64,000 nt of DNA from Salinispora cortesiana (GCF_000484695.1 NZ_AXVR01000015.1:28552-92551); one strand, 5' to 3'. Positions 38,001 to 47,820 are shown, counted from the stretch's first letter. Numbers and translations are program-made. The notes: generated by a model from the letters alone, not told the origin.

Positions 38001-38840
38001 CTAGCCGTACCCGCCGGAGTGCCCCCCGCCGCCCGAGTCTGACGAACCCGAGCTCCCCGAAGAGCCCGAACTCCAGTCGCTCCCCGAAGAGCCCGACTGG
38101 CCCGAGGAGCCCGTACTCGGATCGCCCCCCGGAGAGCCCGGCTGGCCCGGGGCGCCCGTACTTGGATCGGCCTGCGGATAGCCCGACTGGCCCGGGGTCG
38201 TCGGGTAAGAGGCACCCGGGGTCGTGGGGTACACCGGCCCACCCGGAGTCATGGGATAGGCGGTGCCGGGGACCGGGGGCTCCCACTGCTGCTGCGGCTT
38301 GCGGAAGAACTCGTTCGCCTTCGGCAGCGCAAGCAGGATCAGGGCCACCAACAGGGAGATGACGCCGAGCGTAGCGGTCAGCTTCAGCACCGGTTCGTGC
38401 CAGGACGGCAGGGATTCCTCCAGCCGACGATTGATTTCCTCCTGGCTGATCCCGTCGTCGGTGGCCTCGCCCCCCACGGTGCCCGCGGTGGAAAGGGCCA
38501 GGCTGCCGCTGGTGCAGCAGAGCGCGATTCCCCCGACGACCCAGGTGATGATCCGGGCCGTGTTCATCCCTCGGTTGTTGAGCAGGGCGAGAACGACCAA
38601 CCCAGCCGCGAAGAGCAGGCTGACCAGGCTCATCGCGACAACCATGAACACCACGACGGCCTCGGCGCCCTCGGCCTCGGTGCCCGCGTAGGCATCCCGG
38701 AGGACATCCTGGAACGTGCCCACGGTGGTGAGCCCGATGACCATGTCAATCAGCGCCAGGACGGCATAGAAAAAAATCAGGTAGCTGGAAATGGTGACGA
38801 TGCCCGGACGTGCCCGTACGGGTTGTTGCGGATTTGCCAC
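38001..38840 (-). CDS. Four-helix membrane protein with Gly/Ser/Pro-rich tail
   Basis: 279 aa. Helices: IVTISSYLIFFYAVLALIDM, a VVVFMVVAMSLVSLLFAAGL span, IITWVVGGIALCCTSGSLAL and LTATLGVISLLVALILLAL. The C-terminal 90 residues are low complexity: PMTPGGPVYPTTPG repeats, then a tail of Gly, Ser and Asp ending HSGGYG. AGGGAGGAGAAAC precedes GTG 38840. Shares helix pattern, a CC pair in helix 3 and an acidic-Trp loop with the downstream gene. Function unknown; could be an envelope-associated sensor or scaffold. Confidence 0.75.
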   Translation of the reverse strand: MANPQQPVRARPGIVTISSYLIFFYAVLALIDMVIGLTTVGTFQDVLRDAYAGTEAEGAEAVVVFMVVAMSLVSLLFAAGLVVLALLNNRGMNTARIITWVVGGIALCCTSGSLALSTAGTVGGEATDDGISQEEINRRLEESLPSWHEPVLKLTATLGVISLLVALILLALPKANEFFRKPQQQWEPPVPGTAYPMTPGGPVYPTTPGASYPTTPGQSGYPQADPSTGAPGQPGSPGGDPSTGSSGQSGSSGSDWSSGSSGSSGSSDSGGGGHSGGYG

Positions 38841-38905
38841 GTTTCTCCTCCCTCTTTCGCGCCCACACCGTACGGCCTCGGGCCAACAACGACGGTACGA
38901 GGATC

Positions 38906-40462
38906 TCAGTACCCGCGCCATTCGGCACGCGCGTACTCGAGCACTCGGGGTTGTAACAGCGTTGACGCCGGCACGTTGACCCGGCGTCGGTCCGGCGGGA
39001 AGACCTCGGCGGCGGCCAGCGTCGCCGCGTCCAGAAAGCGCAGGGCTGGCGCGTCGCTCGGCAGGGCCAGCATTGACGGGAGCTCATCGGGCGCGGCGAG
39101 CAAGAAACCCCAGTCGCCGAAGGAGGGAATGTCCACATGGTACGGCGTGGTGGCGAATCCGGCCGCCCGCAGCGACGCCTCAATGGACCAGTACGACCGG
39201 GGTGCGAAGTACGGGGAACCGGCCTGCACAACCAGCCGACCCTCGCCGGCCAGCGCGTTACGGACCAACGTGTAGAACTCCACGGAGTAGAGCTTCGCGG
39301 TAGCCGTCTCGTCCGGGTCGGGCAGATCGGCGATCACCACGTCGAACTGCTCGGTGGTGGACCGCAGCCACCCGAACGCGTCGGCATGCAGCACCCGCAC
39401 CCGGGGGTCGTCGAGCGAACCGCCATTGAGCTGCCGCAGTCGCGGCTCGGTGCGGGCCAACGCCACCACCGCCGCATCCAGGTCGACCACGGTGATCCGA
39501 CGGACATCCGGGTAGCGCAGCAGTTCCCGAACCGCGAGCCCATCCCCGGCACCGAGCACGAGCACCTCACCACGCGAACCAGCGAGCGCCGGATGCACCA
39601 GCGCCTCGTGGTATCGATATTCGTCGACTGAGCTGAACTGGAGGTCCCCATTGAGAAAGAGACGCAGATCGGTCTCGCCGCCGGGCTCGGCTACCGACCG
39701 GGTGAGGACGATCTCCTGGTAGCGACTGCGCTCCGCGTGCACCACCGGATCGCGATAGAGCTGCTGACGGGCGGTCACCTCGAAGTCATGGGCGGTCAGC
39801 CACGCGTACCCGAGGCAGACAGCGACCAGCACGGAGCCGGCGGTTAGTGCCGTTCGCGCCCGGCCGCTGAGCTCCCGCCGAAAGACGGTGAAGACCAACG
39901 CCAGGCCGGCGACGGCGTTCACCGCGCCGACCACCAGCGCGCCCTTGAGCTGGCCGAAGAGGGGCAGCAGGAGGAACGGGAAGGCCAGGCCACCGAGGAG
40001 GGCACCGACGTAGTCGGCGGCGAACAGGTCGGCAACCGCACTGCCGGCCGCCTGTCGGCGAATCCGTTGCAGCAACACCATCAGCAGCGGGATCTCCGCG
40101 CCGATCAACAGTCCGAGCACGAAGGCCGTGCCGACCAGTGCCGGCATATACAGGTTCAGCCAGGCGAACGCCGCGTAGAGGCCGAGTACCGACAGGCCCC
40201 CGAGCAGCGCCAGGGCCAGTTCGATCGCGGCGAATGCGGCGGCGGCCCGCGACTGCAGCGGCTTCGCGGCGAGGGCTCCCACACCCATCGCGAAGACCAT
40301 GACCCCAAGCACGATCGACGCCTGCCCGACCGTGTCGCCGATCAGGTAGCTGCCGAGCGCGACCAGGGCCAGCTCGTAGACGAGGCCGCAGGCCGCACAG
40401 ACGAACACCGCGGCCAGTACGGCGGCGCGAGCCGGCCGCCACCGGACCGTGTCCACCGTCAC
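38906..40462 (-). CDS. Membrane-embedded spermidine-synthase-like aminopropyltransferase
   Basis: 518 aa. The N-terminal 215 residues form about seven transmembrane helices (VFVCAACGLVYELALVALGS onward). The C-terminal half is a SpeE-type Rossmann domain: RYQEIVLTR, LFLNGDLQFSSVDEYRYHEALVHP, the nucleotide loop VLVLGAGDGLAVREL, acidic VDLDAA, HADAFGWL and VIADLPDPDE. The aspartates that bind the aminopropyl acceptor in true spermidine synthases appear kept in D-LPDPDE. GTG start overlaps the upstream stop by 4 bases. Last gene of the six-gene operon starting at 43252. Confidence 0.85.
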   Translation of the reverse strand: MTVDTVRWRPARAAVLAAVFVCAACGLVYELALVALGSYLIGDTVGQASIVLGVMVFAMGVGALAAKPLQSRAAAAFAAIELALALLGGLSVLGLYAAFAWLNLYMPALVGTAFVLGLLIGAEIPLLMVLLQRIRRQAAGSAVADLFAADYVGALLGGLAFPFLLLPLFGQLKGALVVGAVNAVAGLALVFTVFRRELSGRARTALTAGSVLVAVCLGYAWLTAHDFEVTARQQLYRDPVVHAERSRYQEIVLTRSVAEPGGETDLRLFLNGDLQFSSVDEYRYHEALVHPALAGSRGEVLVLGAGDGLAVRELLRYPDVRRITVVDLDAAVVALARTEPRLRQLNGGSLDDPRVRVLHADAFGWLRSTTEQFDVVIADLPDPDETATAKLYSVEFYTLVRNALAGEGRLVVQAGSPYFAPRSYWSIEASLRAAGFATTPYHVDIPSFGDWGFLLAAPDELPSMLALPSDAPALRFLDAATLAAAEVFPPDRRRVNVPASTLLQPRVLEYARAEWRGY

Positions 40463-41235
40463 GCCCGCTCCACCGTCCGCGCCGCGACCGTGCCCTCGCC
40501 ACGCCCGTCCGCACCCGCCGCCGCACCACGCCGCCGACGCCACTGAACCAGGCCGACCACGACCAGCAGCACGGCGATCAGCAGCATCCCGGCGGCCCCG
40601 ATCAGCCAGCCGGAACGCTCCCGCCACAGGTCGCTGCCGGCTGCCGGCAGCGGGCTCGGCGCCGCGACGGGCGCGCTGGTGATCATCGATTCCGGGCTGG
40701 CCACCCCACGTTCGACGACAAGAAGTGGAAGACTCACCGCGGCCCGCGTCACCGCCCAGCCGGGCTCCTCGAGGAAGGCCGCCTCATCAAGGCCGAACCG
40801 CGATATTCCGGCCGCCAGATCGAAGAGCTCATCGGTGAATTCGGACGACCCCTGGACCGCCACCGTGGCGTAGTCCGCGGCCTCGCTGCTCTCCGGGGTG
40901 TAGACGACGGTCACGGCGACCCGCAGCCAGCGGGGGCACTGCGGGTGGTCAACCACCGAGATGCCGGCACCGAGGTTCGACCCGGCGCTGACCACGTCCC
41001 CGTACCCCTGCTCAAGCTCCCAGCCGTAGCAGATGTCCTGCTGCTCGGCGGCGTCGCGCAGCAGGGCCACCGTGTCGTTGCGTTCGGTGGTGGTGGGCGG
41101 CGGTACGACCGTGCTCCTGTCCTCGGTCAGGATGGCGGTGACGACCACAGCGCCGATGACGGTCACCACCGCGAAGCCACCCCAGGCCCGCCAGCTCTGC
41201 CCGGAGGATGCTCGCGGCGCTGCCCCCGAGGCCAT
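40459..41235 (-). CDS. Two-helix membrane protein of the DUF350/aminopropyltransferase operon
   Basis: 258 aa. N-terminal helix WGGFAVVTVIGAVVVTAIL, an outside domain of about 170 residues with two Cys (QDICYGWEL, HPQCPRWL) that could form a disulfide, and a C-terminal helix SGWLIGAAGMLLIAVLLVVV followed by basic WRRRRG. No family recognised. Start ATG 41235 overlaps the DUF350 stop (TGATG); the stop overlaps the aminopropyltransferase start. Probably an envelope partner of that enzyme. Confidence 0.7.
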   Translation of the reverse strand: MASGAAPRASSGQSWRAWGGFAVVTVIGAVVVTAILTEDRSTVVPPPTTTERNDTVALLRDAAEQQDICYGWELEQGYGDVVSAGSNLGAGISVVDHPQCPRWLRVAVTVVYTPESSEAADYATVAVQGSSEFTDELFDLAAGISRFGLDEAAFLEEPGWAVTRAAVSLPLLVVERGVASPESMITSAPVAAPSPLPAAGSDLWRERSGWLIGAAGMLLIAVLLVVVGLVQWRRRRGAAAGADGRGEGTVAARTVERA

Positions 41236-41660
41236 CAGCTGATCGCGGCGGCGATGATCGCGCCGGCAGCGAGGTGAACGGCAGCGGTCACCCACACCGC
41301 GGGGTGTGGCTCCGGGTCGACGAGGATCTCGCCGAGCCGCCCGGGGGTGGCGAGGTCCAGCAACAGGAACGCGGCTGCCATGATGACCAGGCCCAGGAAC
41401 CCATACAACGTCGCCCCGGTCAGGCCGACGAGGAAGTTGTCCTCGCTGGCGATGATCGCGGCAACCACGATGGTGCCGACGCTGAGCACGTTCGAGGTGA
41501 GCAGGAGCGCGGCGTTGCGGTTGCGTTCGTTCCAAATCAGCTGATTGAGCCGGCCCGGGGTGGCTAGGTCAACCAGGCTGTAGCCGACGCCCATGAGAGC
41601 GATCCCTACCACTCCATAGGCGAGGGTGAGCAGCAAGTCCAGGACGAGGGTCTGCAACAC
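41235..41660 (-). CDS. DUF350 membrane protein (two tandem DUF350 units)
   Basis: 141 aa, four helices, built as an internal duplication: DLATPGRLN at 31-39 and DLATPGRLG at 102-110 mark the two units. DUF350 (YjfL) proteins occur in operons with PspA, amidoligases or aminopropyltransferases. GTG start with GGAG 8 bases upstream. Coupled to the downstream 258-aa gene. Confidence 0.88.
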   Translation of the reverse strand: MLQTLVLDLLLTLAYGVVGIALMGVGYSLVDLATPGRLNQLIWNERNRNAALLLTSNVLSVGTIVVAAIIASEDNFLVGLTGATLYGFLGLVIMAAAFLLLDLATPGRLGEILVDPEPHPAVWVTAAVHLAAGAIIAAAIS

Positions 41661-41696
41661 AGGGGCGCTCCAGGGTTCACTCGGTCGGTAGAGGTG

Positions 41697-42122
41697 CTAT
41701 TTGCCACTGCCCGGGCCACCACCCCGAACGGTGTTGCCCTGACCCCAGCCCCAGTGACTTCCTACGTGGGAGTAGTAGCGCGGGTACGCGGTGGTAAGCC
41801 GTTCCAGGAGGATCAGTGAGCCTGCGGCGACTGGCCGGATCACCACCGAGTCATCGTTGTAGCGCAGGTAGACACCGGTGCTGTCGATGTACTGGTCAGC
41901 CGGCTGCCAGGCGTCGGTGATCTCCTGGGCCACCTGGCTCGGCTGCTTCGTCGAGCTGTAGGCCAGCGCCTCGCTGCCGAGGTCGTGCGCGGCGGCCCGC
42001 TGGTAGTGGTCCTCGACGAAGCCGCGCGGGGAGAAGCTGCCGGAGCTGACGGCGATGGTCACGACCAACACGCCAAGGATGGCGAACGCCGTCCCCACCA
42101 CAAACCAGCGCCGGTACGTCAT
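41697..42122 (-). CDS. DUF4247 family protein
   Basis: 141 aa. One N-terminal helix (RRWFVVGTAFAILGVLVVTI) anchors an outside domain with FVEDHYQRAAAHD, YSSTKQPSQVAQEI, TGVYLRYNDDSVVI and LTTAYPRYYSHVG, the pattern of DUF4247. It ends in GNTVRGGGPGSGK. The start overlaps the DUF2617 stop by 4 bases. Unknown function; consistently linked to DUF350 and DUF4178 genes. Confidence 0.8.
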   Translation of the reverse strand: MTYRRWFVVGTAFAILGVLVVTIAVSSGSFSPRGFVEDHYQRAAAHDLGSEALAYSSTKQPSQVAQEITDAWQPADQYIDSTGVYLRYNDDSVVIRPVAAGSLILLERLTTAYPRYYSHVGSHWGWGQGNTVRGGGPGSGK

Positions 42123-42625
42123 CGCGAAGTCACCACCGTTTCGGTCAGGACCAGTTCCCTGGTCTGCGGGTACGCATGCCAGGTGCGCCAGGTGACGGCG
42201 CCACCCGACCGGCCCGGACGCACCGCCAACGCGGTCACTGCGTCAACGTCGCCGGGGAAGACCCCGACCAGGGCGTACGGGTCATCCGCCAGGCCGGTGC
42301 GCAGCGCCGCCACCCGTTCCCGCAGGCCCTCGTCGTCGGGACGCAGCACGGTGGCGCTGAACCGGTAGCCGGTGGACTCGTCGTGGACCCGGTCGGGCAG
42401 GTCGGGGCGGCGGCCGGGTAGGCACGCCACCGTCTCGGTCAGCGCGGCGCCCGGGGCGCGCAGCACCACCTGGTGCGAGGCGCCGAGCAGGCGCAGCCGC
42501 ACCTGGGCCGCACCGGGCAGGTCGACCTGGAGTACGTGCAGCGCGGGGTGCGGTGCGCTGTCGAGCGCCAGGCTGAGGTCGGCGGCGCAGGTGTCGACGT
42601 AGGGGGCGACCAGCGTGACGAGCAC
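42119..42625 (-). CDS. DUF2617 family protein
   Basis: 168 aa, no signal or helix, probably cytosolic. MLVTLVAPYVDTCAADL start and VRLRLLGASHQVVL with the end WRTWHAYPQTRELVLTETVV fit DUF2617. GTG start is directly adjacent to the DUF4178 stop. Several family members occur in the same operon type. No catalytic motif recognised. Confidence 0.8.
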   Translation of the reverse strand: MLVTLVAPYVDTCAADLSLALDSAPHPALHVLQVDLPGAAQVRLRLLGASHQVVLRAPGAALTETVACLPGRRPDLPDRVHDESTGYRFSATVLRPDDEGLRERVAALRTGLADDPYALVGVFPGDVDAVTALAVRPGRSGGAVTWRTWHAYPQTRELVLTETVVTSR

Positions 42626-43252
42626 TCAGGCCACCTCGTCCCGCGGATAGATCATCACTTCGGAGCGGTGCAGCCGCTCGCCCCGGGCCACCTCCCAGCC
42701 CGCCTCGCCGTACGCCTCGAACGACAGCCGCTCCCCGCCGGAGGCCTGGTAGTCGTGGTAGCGCACGGTGCCACTCGGGTCGAGCGTGGTGGCGCCGACC
42801 GCGGTGTAGCGGGCCTGGCCGGACTCGTTCCAGCGGTAGCGACGGCCGGCGAAGTCGATGGTCGGTGCCCCCGGAGTGATCGTGGCGCCGGGTTCGGCCG
42901 CCCAGAGCACCAGTTCCAGCTCTGGATCCTCCTCAACGGAGAGCCAACGCCGGATGCCGTCCGCGTCGTCGAGCAGGTGTTCTGTCCAGCTCCACGCACC
43001 TTCCACCAGGCGGACGGAGCCGCGCACCGAGTAGGTCACGCCGCCGGGGACCTCGACGAGGTCCCCGGGCTTGAGACGCCGCGGGTCGCCGCGAAGGGCA
43101 TCCGCGTCGCGGTCGCGCAGCGGATCGCCAGCGACCGGCGCACCGAGTGGACGGCCGCTGTTCCGGCGCTGGACCCACGCGGCGGCCACCACCGCGGCCG
43201 CCACCGCCAGGGCGCCCATCGTCGCCAGCAGATACGCCACCGACCCGTCCAC
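42626..43252 (-). CDS. DUF4178 family protein
   Basis: 208 aa, first gene of the operon. One N-terminal helix (SVAYLLATMGALAVAAAVVA) then a beta-rich domain: LKPGDLVEVPGGVTYSVRGSV, WTEHLLDD, RWLSVEEDPELELVLW, IDFAGRRYRWNESGQARY, YHDYQASGGERLSFEAYG. This is DUF4178. GTG 43252 with GGGGAGG upstream. The domain is topologically cytoplasmic or external depending on helix orientation; not resolved. Confidence 0.82.
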   Translation of the reverse strand: MDGSVAYLLATMGALAVAAAVVAAAWVQRRNSGRPLGAPVAGDPLRDRDADALRGDPRRLKPGDLVEVPGGVTYSVRGSVRLVEGAWSWTEHLLDDADGIRRWLSVEEDPELELVLWAAEPGATITPGAPTIDFAGRRYRWNESGQARYTAVGATTLDPSGTVRYHDYQASGGERLSFEAYGEAGWEVARGERLHRSEVMIYPRDEVA

Positions 43253-43349
43253 CGACCACCTCCCCAGGTATGTCGATCGGAGACGATAACAACCCGGTGC
43301 ACCCCCGGCGGAGCTGACAAGCACCCGAACCCGCGCGAAGAGGAGGGGG

Positions 43350-45941
43350 CTAGATAGCGGTCACGGTGAGGGCGTCCCGGCCGTCCGCCAGGCCCACCCG
43401 GACGGTGTCGCCGTCGCGGATCCGGCCAGCCAGCAGGGCCTTGGCCAGCTGGTCCCCGATGGCGGTCTGCACCAGGCGACGCAGGGGGCGGGCGCCGTAC
43501 ACCGGGTCGTAGCCGTGCTCGGCGAGCCACTCCCGAGCCGGGTCGGTGATCTCCAGGCCCAACCGACGGTCGGCGAGCCGGCGGCGCATCCGATCCAGCT
43601 GGATGTCCACGATGGCCCGCAGTTGCTCGCCCTGGAGGGCGGCGAAGACCACGGTGTCGTCGAGGCGGTTGAGGAACTCCGGCTTGAAGTGCGACCGGAC
43701 CACCGCCAGGACGCCCTCGCGGCGCTGCTCCTCCGCCACGGTGAGGTCGCCCACCACTGACGAGCCGAGGTTGGAGGTGAGGATCAGGATGGCGTTGCGG
43801 AAGTCCACCGTCCGACCCTGGCCGTCGGTGAGCCGGCCGTCGTCGAGCACCTGGAGCAGGAGATCGAAGACGTCCGGGTGGGCCTTCTCCACCTCGTCGA
43901 GCAGGATCACCGAGTACGGCCGACGACGTACGGCTTCGGTGAGCTGGCCGCCCTCCTCGTACCCGACGTAGCCGGGTGGGGCGCCGACGAGGCGGGCGAC
44001 GGAGTGCTTCTCGCCGTACTCGCTCATGTCGATTCGTACCATCGCCCGCTCGTCGTCGAAGAGGAACCCCGCGAGCGCCTTGGCCAACTCGGTCTTGCCG
44101 ACACCGGTCGGGCCGAGAAAGAGGAAGCTGCCGGTCGGGCGGTCCGGGTCCGCGATACCGGCGCGGGCTCGCCGGACCGCGTCGGCGACGGCGCCCACCG
44201 CGCGGGCCTGGCCGACCACCTGCTCGCCCAGCGACTCCTCCATCCGCAGCAGTTTCGCCGTCTCGCCCTCGAGGAGCCGGCCGGCGGGGATGCCGGTCCA
44301 GGAGGCGACCACGGCGGCGATGTCGTCCGCGCCGACCTCCTCCTTGAGCATCGCGCCGTCCGCCTGGAGCCGGGCCAGTTCCTCCGCCGCCTGGCTCAGG
44401 TCGGCCTTGAGCTCCGGGATACGCCCGTACCGCAGCTCGGCGGCGCGCTCCAGCTCGCCGTCGCGCTCGGCGCGCTCGGCCTCCCCGCTGAGCCGCTCCA
44501 GATCCTCCTTGGCCGTCGAGAGTCGGGTGATGTGCCGCTTCTCGGTCTGCCAGCGCTCGGAGAGGGCGGTGAGCTGTTCACGTTTGTCGGCCAGTTCCTT
44601 GCGCAGCCGCTCCAGCCGCTCGACGGAGGCGGCGTCCGCCTCCTTCGCCAGCGCCATCTCCTCGATCTCGAGCCGGCGCACCGCCCGCTCAATCTCGTCC
44701 ACCTCAACCGGCCGGGAGTCGATCTCCATCCGGAGCCGGGACGCGGACTCGTCAACCAGGTCGATGGCCTTGTCCGGCAGGAACCGGTCGGTGATGTAGC
44801 GGTCGGACAGGGTGGCGGCGGCGACCAGCGCTCCGTCGGTGATCCGCACGCCGTGGTGCACCTCGTACCGCTCCTTGAGGCCCCGCAGGATGCCGACGGT
44901 GTCCTCGATGGTGGGCTCGCCGACCAACACCGGCTGGAAGCGACGCTCCAGGGCTGGGTCGGACTCGATGTGCTCGCGATATTCATCCAGTGTGGTCGCG
45001 CCGACCATCCGCAGCTCGCCCCGGGCCAGCATGGGTTTGAGCATGTTGCCGGCGTCCATCGAGCCCTCGCCCTTACCGGCGCCGACGACGGTGTGCAGTT
45101 CGTCCAGGAAGGTAATGACCTGGCCATCCGAGTTCTTGATCTCCTCAAGGACGGACTTCAGCCGTTCCTCGAACTGCCCCCGGTACGACGCACCGGCCAC
45201 CATCGCGCCGAGGTCCAGGGAGACCAGCTTCTTGTCCCGTAGCGACTCGGGGACGTCCCCGGCGACGATCCGCTGGGCCAGGCCCTCGACGATCGCGGTC
45301 TTACCGACGCCCGGCTCGCCGATCAGGACCGGGTTGTTCTTCGTCCGCCGGGACAGCACCTGGATCACCCGGCGAATCTCGGTGTCCCGGCCGATCACCG
45401 GGTCGATCCGGCCGTCCCGGGCGCTGGCGGTCAGGTCGACGCCATACTTCGCGAGGGCCTGGTAGGTCTGCTCCGGGTCGGCGCTGGTGACCCGGCGGTC
45501 CCCGCCCCGCACGGTCGGGAACGAGGCAGCCAGGGCCTCCTCGGTGGCCCCGGCGGTCCGGAGCGCCGCCGACACCGCGCCGCCGACCCGGGCCAGGCCG
45601 GCGAGGAGATGCTCGGTCGAGGTGTACTCGTCGCCGAGGGGACGGGCGATCTGTTCGGCGGCGCCGATGGCGTTGACGAACTCCCGGGCCAGGGTCGGCT
45701 CGACGACGCTGGACCCGCGCGCGACGGGCAGCGCAGCTACCGCTTGCTGGGCGGCGCGGCGCAGGTCTTCGGGGTCGGCTCCGGTGGCGCGCAGCAGGCC
45801 GACCGCAGTTGATCCGGCGGTGTCCAGCAGGGACAGCAGCAGATGCCAGGGCTCCACCGTGGCGTGCCCGCGCTGGCCGGCGAGGGTGACGGCGCCGGTG
45901 ATGGCCTCGCGGCTCTTTGTGGTGAGACGTTCGGTGTTCAT
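43350..45941 (-). CDS. clpB: ClpB disaggregase (Hsp100)
   Basis: ATP-driven protein disaggregation with DnaK/DnaJ/GrpE. 863 aa from ATG 45941 (GGGGGAG upstream). Order: Clp N domain (1-145), AAA-1 with Walker [11 protein letters not shown] and Walker [10 protein letters not shown], the coiled-coil middle domain (about 400-520; [20 protein letters not shown]), AAA-2 with [10 protein letters not shown] and [11 protein letters not shown], pore loops YRGQFEERL and GYVGYEEGG, and the D2 small domain. A HAIR operator lies upstream, so HspR control is expected. Confidence 0.96.
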   Translation of the reverse strand: MNTERLTTKSREAITGAVTLAGQRGHATVEPWHLLLSLLDTAGSTAVGLLRATGADPEDLRRAAQQAVAALPVARGSSVVEPTLAREFVNAIGAAEQIARPLGDEYTSTEHLLAGLARVGGAVSAALRTAGATEEALAASFPTVRGGDRRVTSADPEQTYQALAKYGVDLTASARDGRIDPVIGRDTEIRRVIQVLSRRTKNNPVLIGEPGVGKTAIVEGLAQRIVAGDVPESLRDKKLVSLDLGAMVAGASYRGQFEERLKSVLEEIKNSDGQVITFLDELHTVVGAGKGEGSMDAGNMLKPMLARGELRMVGATTLDEYREHIESDPALERRFQPVLVGEPTIEDTVGILRGLKERYEVHHGVRITDGALVAAATLSDRYITDRFLPDKAIDLVDESASRLRMEIDSRPVEVDEIERAVRRLEIEEMALAKEADAASVERLERLRKELADKREQLTALSERWQTEKRHITRLSTAKEDLERLSGEAERAERDGELERAAELRYGRIPELKADLSQAAEELARLQADGAMLKEEVGADDIAAVVASWTGIPAGRLLEGETAKLLRMEESLGEQVVGQARAVGAVADAVRRARAGIADPDRPTGSFLFLGPTGVGKTELAKALAGFLFDDERAMVRIDMSEYGEKHSVARLVGAPPGYVGYEEGGQLTEAVRRRPYSVILLDEVEKAHPDVFDLLLQVLDDGRLTDGQGRTVDFRNAILILTSNLGSSVVGDLTVAEEQRREGVLAVVRSHFKPEFLNRLDDTVVFAALQGEQLRAIVDIQLDRMRRRLADRRLGLEITDPAREWLAEHGYDPVYGARPLRRLVQTAIGDQLAKALLAGRIRDGDTVRVGLADGRDALTVTAI

Positions 45942-45983
45942 GGGCTCCCCCGGGTCGGCGTGTCCACTGGTATGGACACTGCC

Positions 45984-46010
45984 AAAGTTGAGCCTATTCC
46001 GCTCAACTTT
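45984..46010. promoter_or_regulatory. HAIR operator (HspR binding site) upstream of clpB
   Basis: Perfect 9-base arms aaagttgag / ctcaacttt with a 9-base spacer. The core TTGAG-N9-CTCAA (45988-46006) has exactly the spacing of the HAIR consensus CTTGAGT-N7-ACTCAAG. It starts 43 bases from the clpB ATG and lies 99 bases from the divergent khtT-like gene. Confidence 0.88.
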
Positions 46011-46095
46011 GGGCATGTGAAGTAGGTCACCTGTTCGAGTTTCCCCTTGGCACCGGCCCACATCCCGCTCGATCATCTCGACCTGGCGCGCACGG

Positions 46096-46101
46096 TAGCC
46101 T
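46096..46101 (+). promoter_or_regulatory. -10 box of khtT-like gene, leaderless start
   Basis: TAGCCT followed by 7 bases (tgaccac) and the GTG start; no ribosome site present. Confidence 0.5.
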
Positions 46102-46108
46102 TGACCAC

Positions 46109-46609
46109 GTGCGAGTACGTGTCGAACAGACTGCCCTTCCGGGGATCGGTGTCCGCCACGATCTGATGACGGAGTCCGGACGGCGGCTCGGGGTGGTTTC
46201 CCACCGCAACGGCCGGCGAGACCTCGTTCTCTACGACCCCGATGACCCCGACGCCTGCCAGGCCGACATTCCGCTGACCGACGACGAGGCCGAGGCGCTC
46301 GCCGACATCCTCGGTGCGTCGCTGCTGCTCGGCCAGCTCTCCGGGCTGCGGGAGCAGGCCGCCGGGCTGCTGACCGAGCAGGTCGCCATCCCCGCGGCCT
46401 CGTCGTACGTGGGCCGCAAACTCGGCGACACGAAGGCGCGCACCCGCACCGGCGCCTCGATCGTGGCGGTGCTCCGCCACGGCGAGGTAATCGTCTCCCC
46501 AGAACCCTCATTCCGCTTCGCGGCCGGTGACGTCGTCGTTGTGGTCGGGACCCGACAGGGCCTCGACGGGGTGACCGCCATCCTCGCCGACGGCGACCCG
46601 GACGGCTGA
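46109..46609 (+). CDS. khtT: TrkA-C domain regulatory subunit of a K+/H+ antiporter (KhtT-like)
   Basis: 166 aa, close to the 165 aa of Bacillus KhtT. N-terminal beta domain (ALPGIGVRHDLMTESGRRLGV), a linker, and a C-terminal TrkA_C domain (about 85-160): KLGDTKARTRTGASIVAVLR, SFRFAAGDVVVVVGTR. Such subunits sense nucleotides, c-di-AMP or pH and gate the membrane partner. The partner begins 5 bases downstream. Cytosolic. Confidence 0.85.
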   Translation: MRVRVEQTALPGIGVRHDLMTESGRRLGVVSHRNGRRDLVLYDPDDPDACQADIPLTDDEAEALADILGASLLLGQLSGLREQAAGLLTEQVAIPAASSYVGRKLGDTKARTRTGASIVAVLRHGEVIVSPEPSFRFAAGDVVVVVGTRQGLDGVTAILADGDPDG

Positions 46610-46614
46610 GGCGG

Positions 46615-47820
46615 ATGCACGACACCACCACACTGCTCATCGAAGTCGGTGCACTGCTGTTCCTGCTCGGGCTCCTCGGCCGACTCAGCCGACGGATCGG
46701 GCTCTCCCCCATCCCCCTCTACCTGCTCGCCGGGCTCCTCTTCGGGCACGGCGGAGTCTTTGGATTCAAGGCCAGCGAGGAGTTCTTCGCGATCGGCGCC
46801 GAAATCGGCGTGATCCTCCTGCTGGTCATGCTCGGCCTGGAATACTCCGCCAGCGAGCTGGTCGGCAACCTCCGCGCCGCGGCACCGGCCGGGCTGATCG
46901 ACGGCCTGCTCAACGCGTTGCCCGGCGCCGCCTTCGCACTGCTGCTCGGCTGGGACTGGGTAGCCGCGATCGTGCTCGCCGGAATCACCTGGATCTCGTC
47001 CTCCGGCGTGGTCGCGAAAGTCCTCAGTGACCTGGGCCGGCTCGGCAACCGGGAGACCCCGGTGGTGTTGTCGGTGCTGGTCATCGAAGACCTGGCGATG
47101 GCCTTCTACCTGCCGCTGCTGACCGCCGTCCTGGCCGGGGCCGGGCTGGTCGCCGGCGGCGCCGCGCTCGCCGTCGCGGTCGCCACGGTGCTGATCGTGC
47201 TGGTGGTCGCGATTCGGTATGGCCGGACCATCTCGAACGTCATGTCGGCCCGCGATCCGGAGGCGCTACTCCTGGGCGTGCTCGGCCTGACCCTGCTGGT
47301 CGCCGGGGTGGCCGCGAAGCTCCAGGTCTCGGCCGCGGTCGGCGCGTTCCTGGTCGGCATCGCGATCTCCGGACCGGTCGCGCACCACGCCACCGAACTC
47401 CTAACGCCGCTGCGGGACCTGTTCGCCGCGGTGTTCTTCCTCTTCTTCGGGCTGGTCACCGACCCGCGCGACATCCCGCCGGTGCTGCTGCCGGCGCTCG
47501 CGCTGGCGGTGGTGACGATGGGCACGAAGACGCTCACCGGATACCTCGCCGCCCGGCGGGCCGGCATCGCCGAGCCCGGTCGCTGGCGCACCGGGCTCAC
47601 CCTGGTACCGCGGGGAGAGTTCTCCATCGTCATCGCCGGGCTGGCGGTGGCGGCCGGAAGTGTCGATCCGCAGCTGGCCGCGCTCGCCACGGCGTACGTG
47701 TTGATCACCGTGGTGGTTGGACCGACCCTCGCCCGGGTGCCCGACCTCGACTGGTTCAAGCGCTGGCTGCGGCAACGCGCCGCCAAGCAGCAGGCCCAAC
47801 CGGTGCCCGTCGGGGACTGA
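46615..47820 (+). CDS. khtU: CPA2-family cation/proton antiporter (KhtU-like)
   Basis: 401 aa, about 12 helices, CPA2 fold: LLGRLSRRIGLSPIPLYLLA, GVILLLVMLGLEYSASELV, ITWISSSGVVAKVLSDLG, VLVIEDLAMAFYLPLL and the C-terminal LVPRGEFSIVIAGLA. No C-terminal TrkA-N or TrkA-C domain, consistent with regulation by the separate KhtT-like protein just upstream. Role: potassium efflux and pH or turgor control. Location opposite clpB suggests a stress context, but shared regulation is not shown. Confidence 0.88.
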   Translation: MHDTTTLLIEVGALLFLLGLLGRLSRRIGLSPIPLYLLAGLLFGHGGVFGFKASEEFFAIGAEIGVILLLVMLGLEYSASELVGNLRAAAPAGLIDGLLNALPGAAFALLLGWDWVAAIVLAGITWISSSGVVAKVLSDLGRLGNRETPVVLSVLVIEDLAMAFYLPLLTAVLAGAGLVAGGAALAVAVATVLIVLVVAIRYGRTISNVMSARDPEALLLGVLGLTLLVAGVAAKLQVSAAVGAFLVGIAISGPVAHHATELLTPLRDLFAAVFFLFFGLVTDPRDIPPVLLPALALAVVTMGTKTLTGYLAARRAGIAEPGRWRTGLTLVPRGEFSIVIAGLAVAAGSVDPQLAALATAYVLITVVVGPTLARVPDLDWFKRWLRQRAAKQQAQPVPVGD

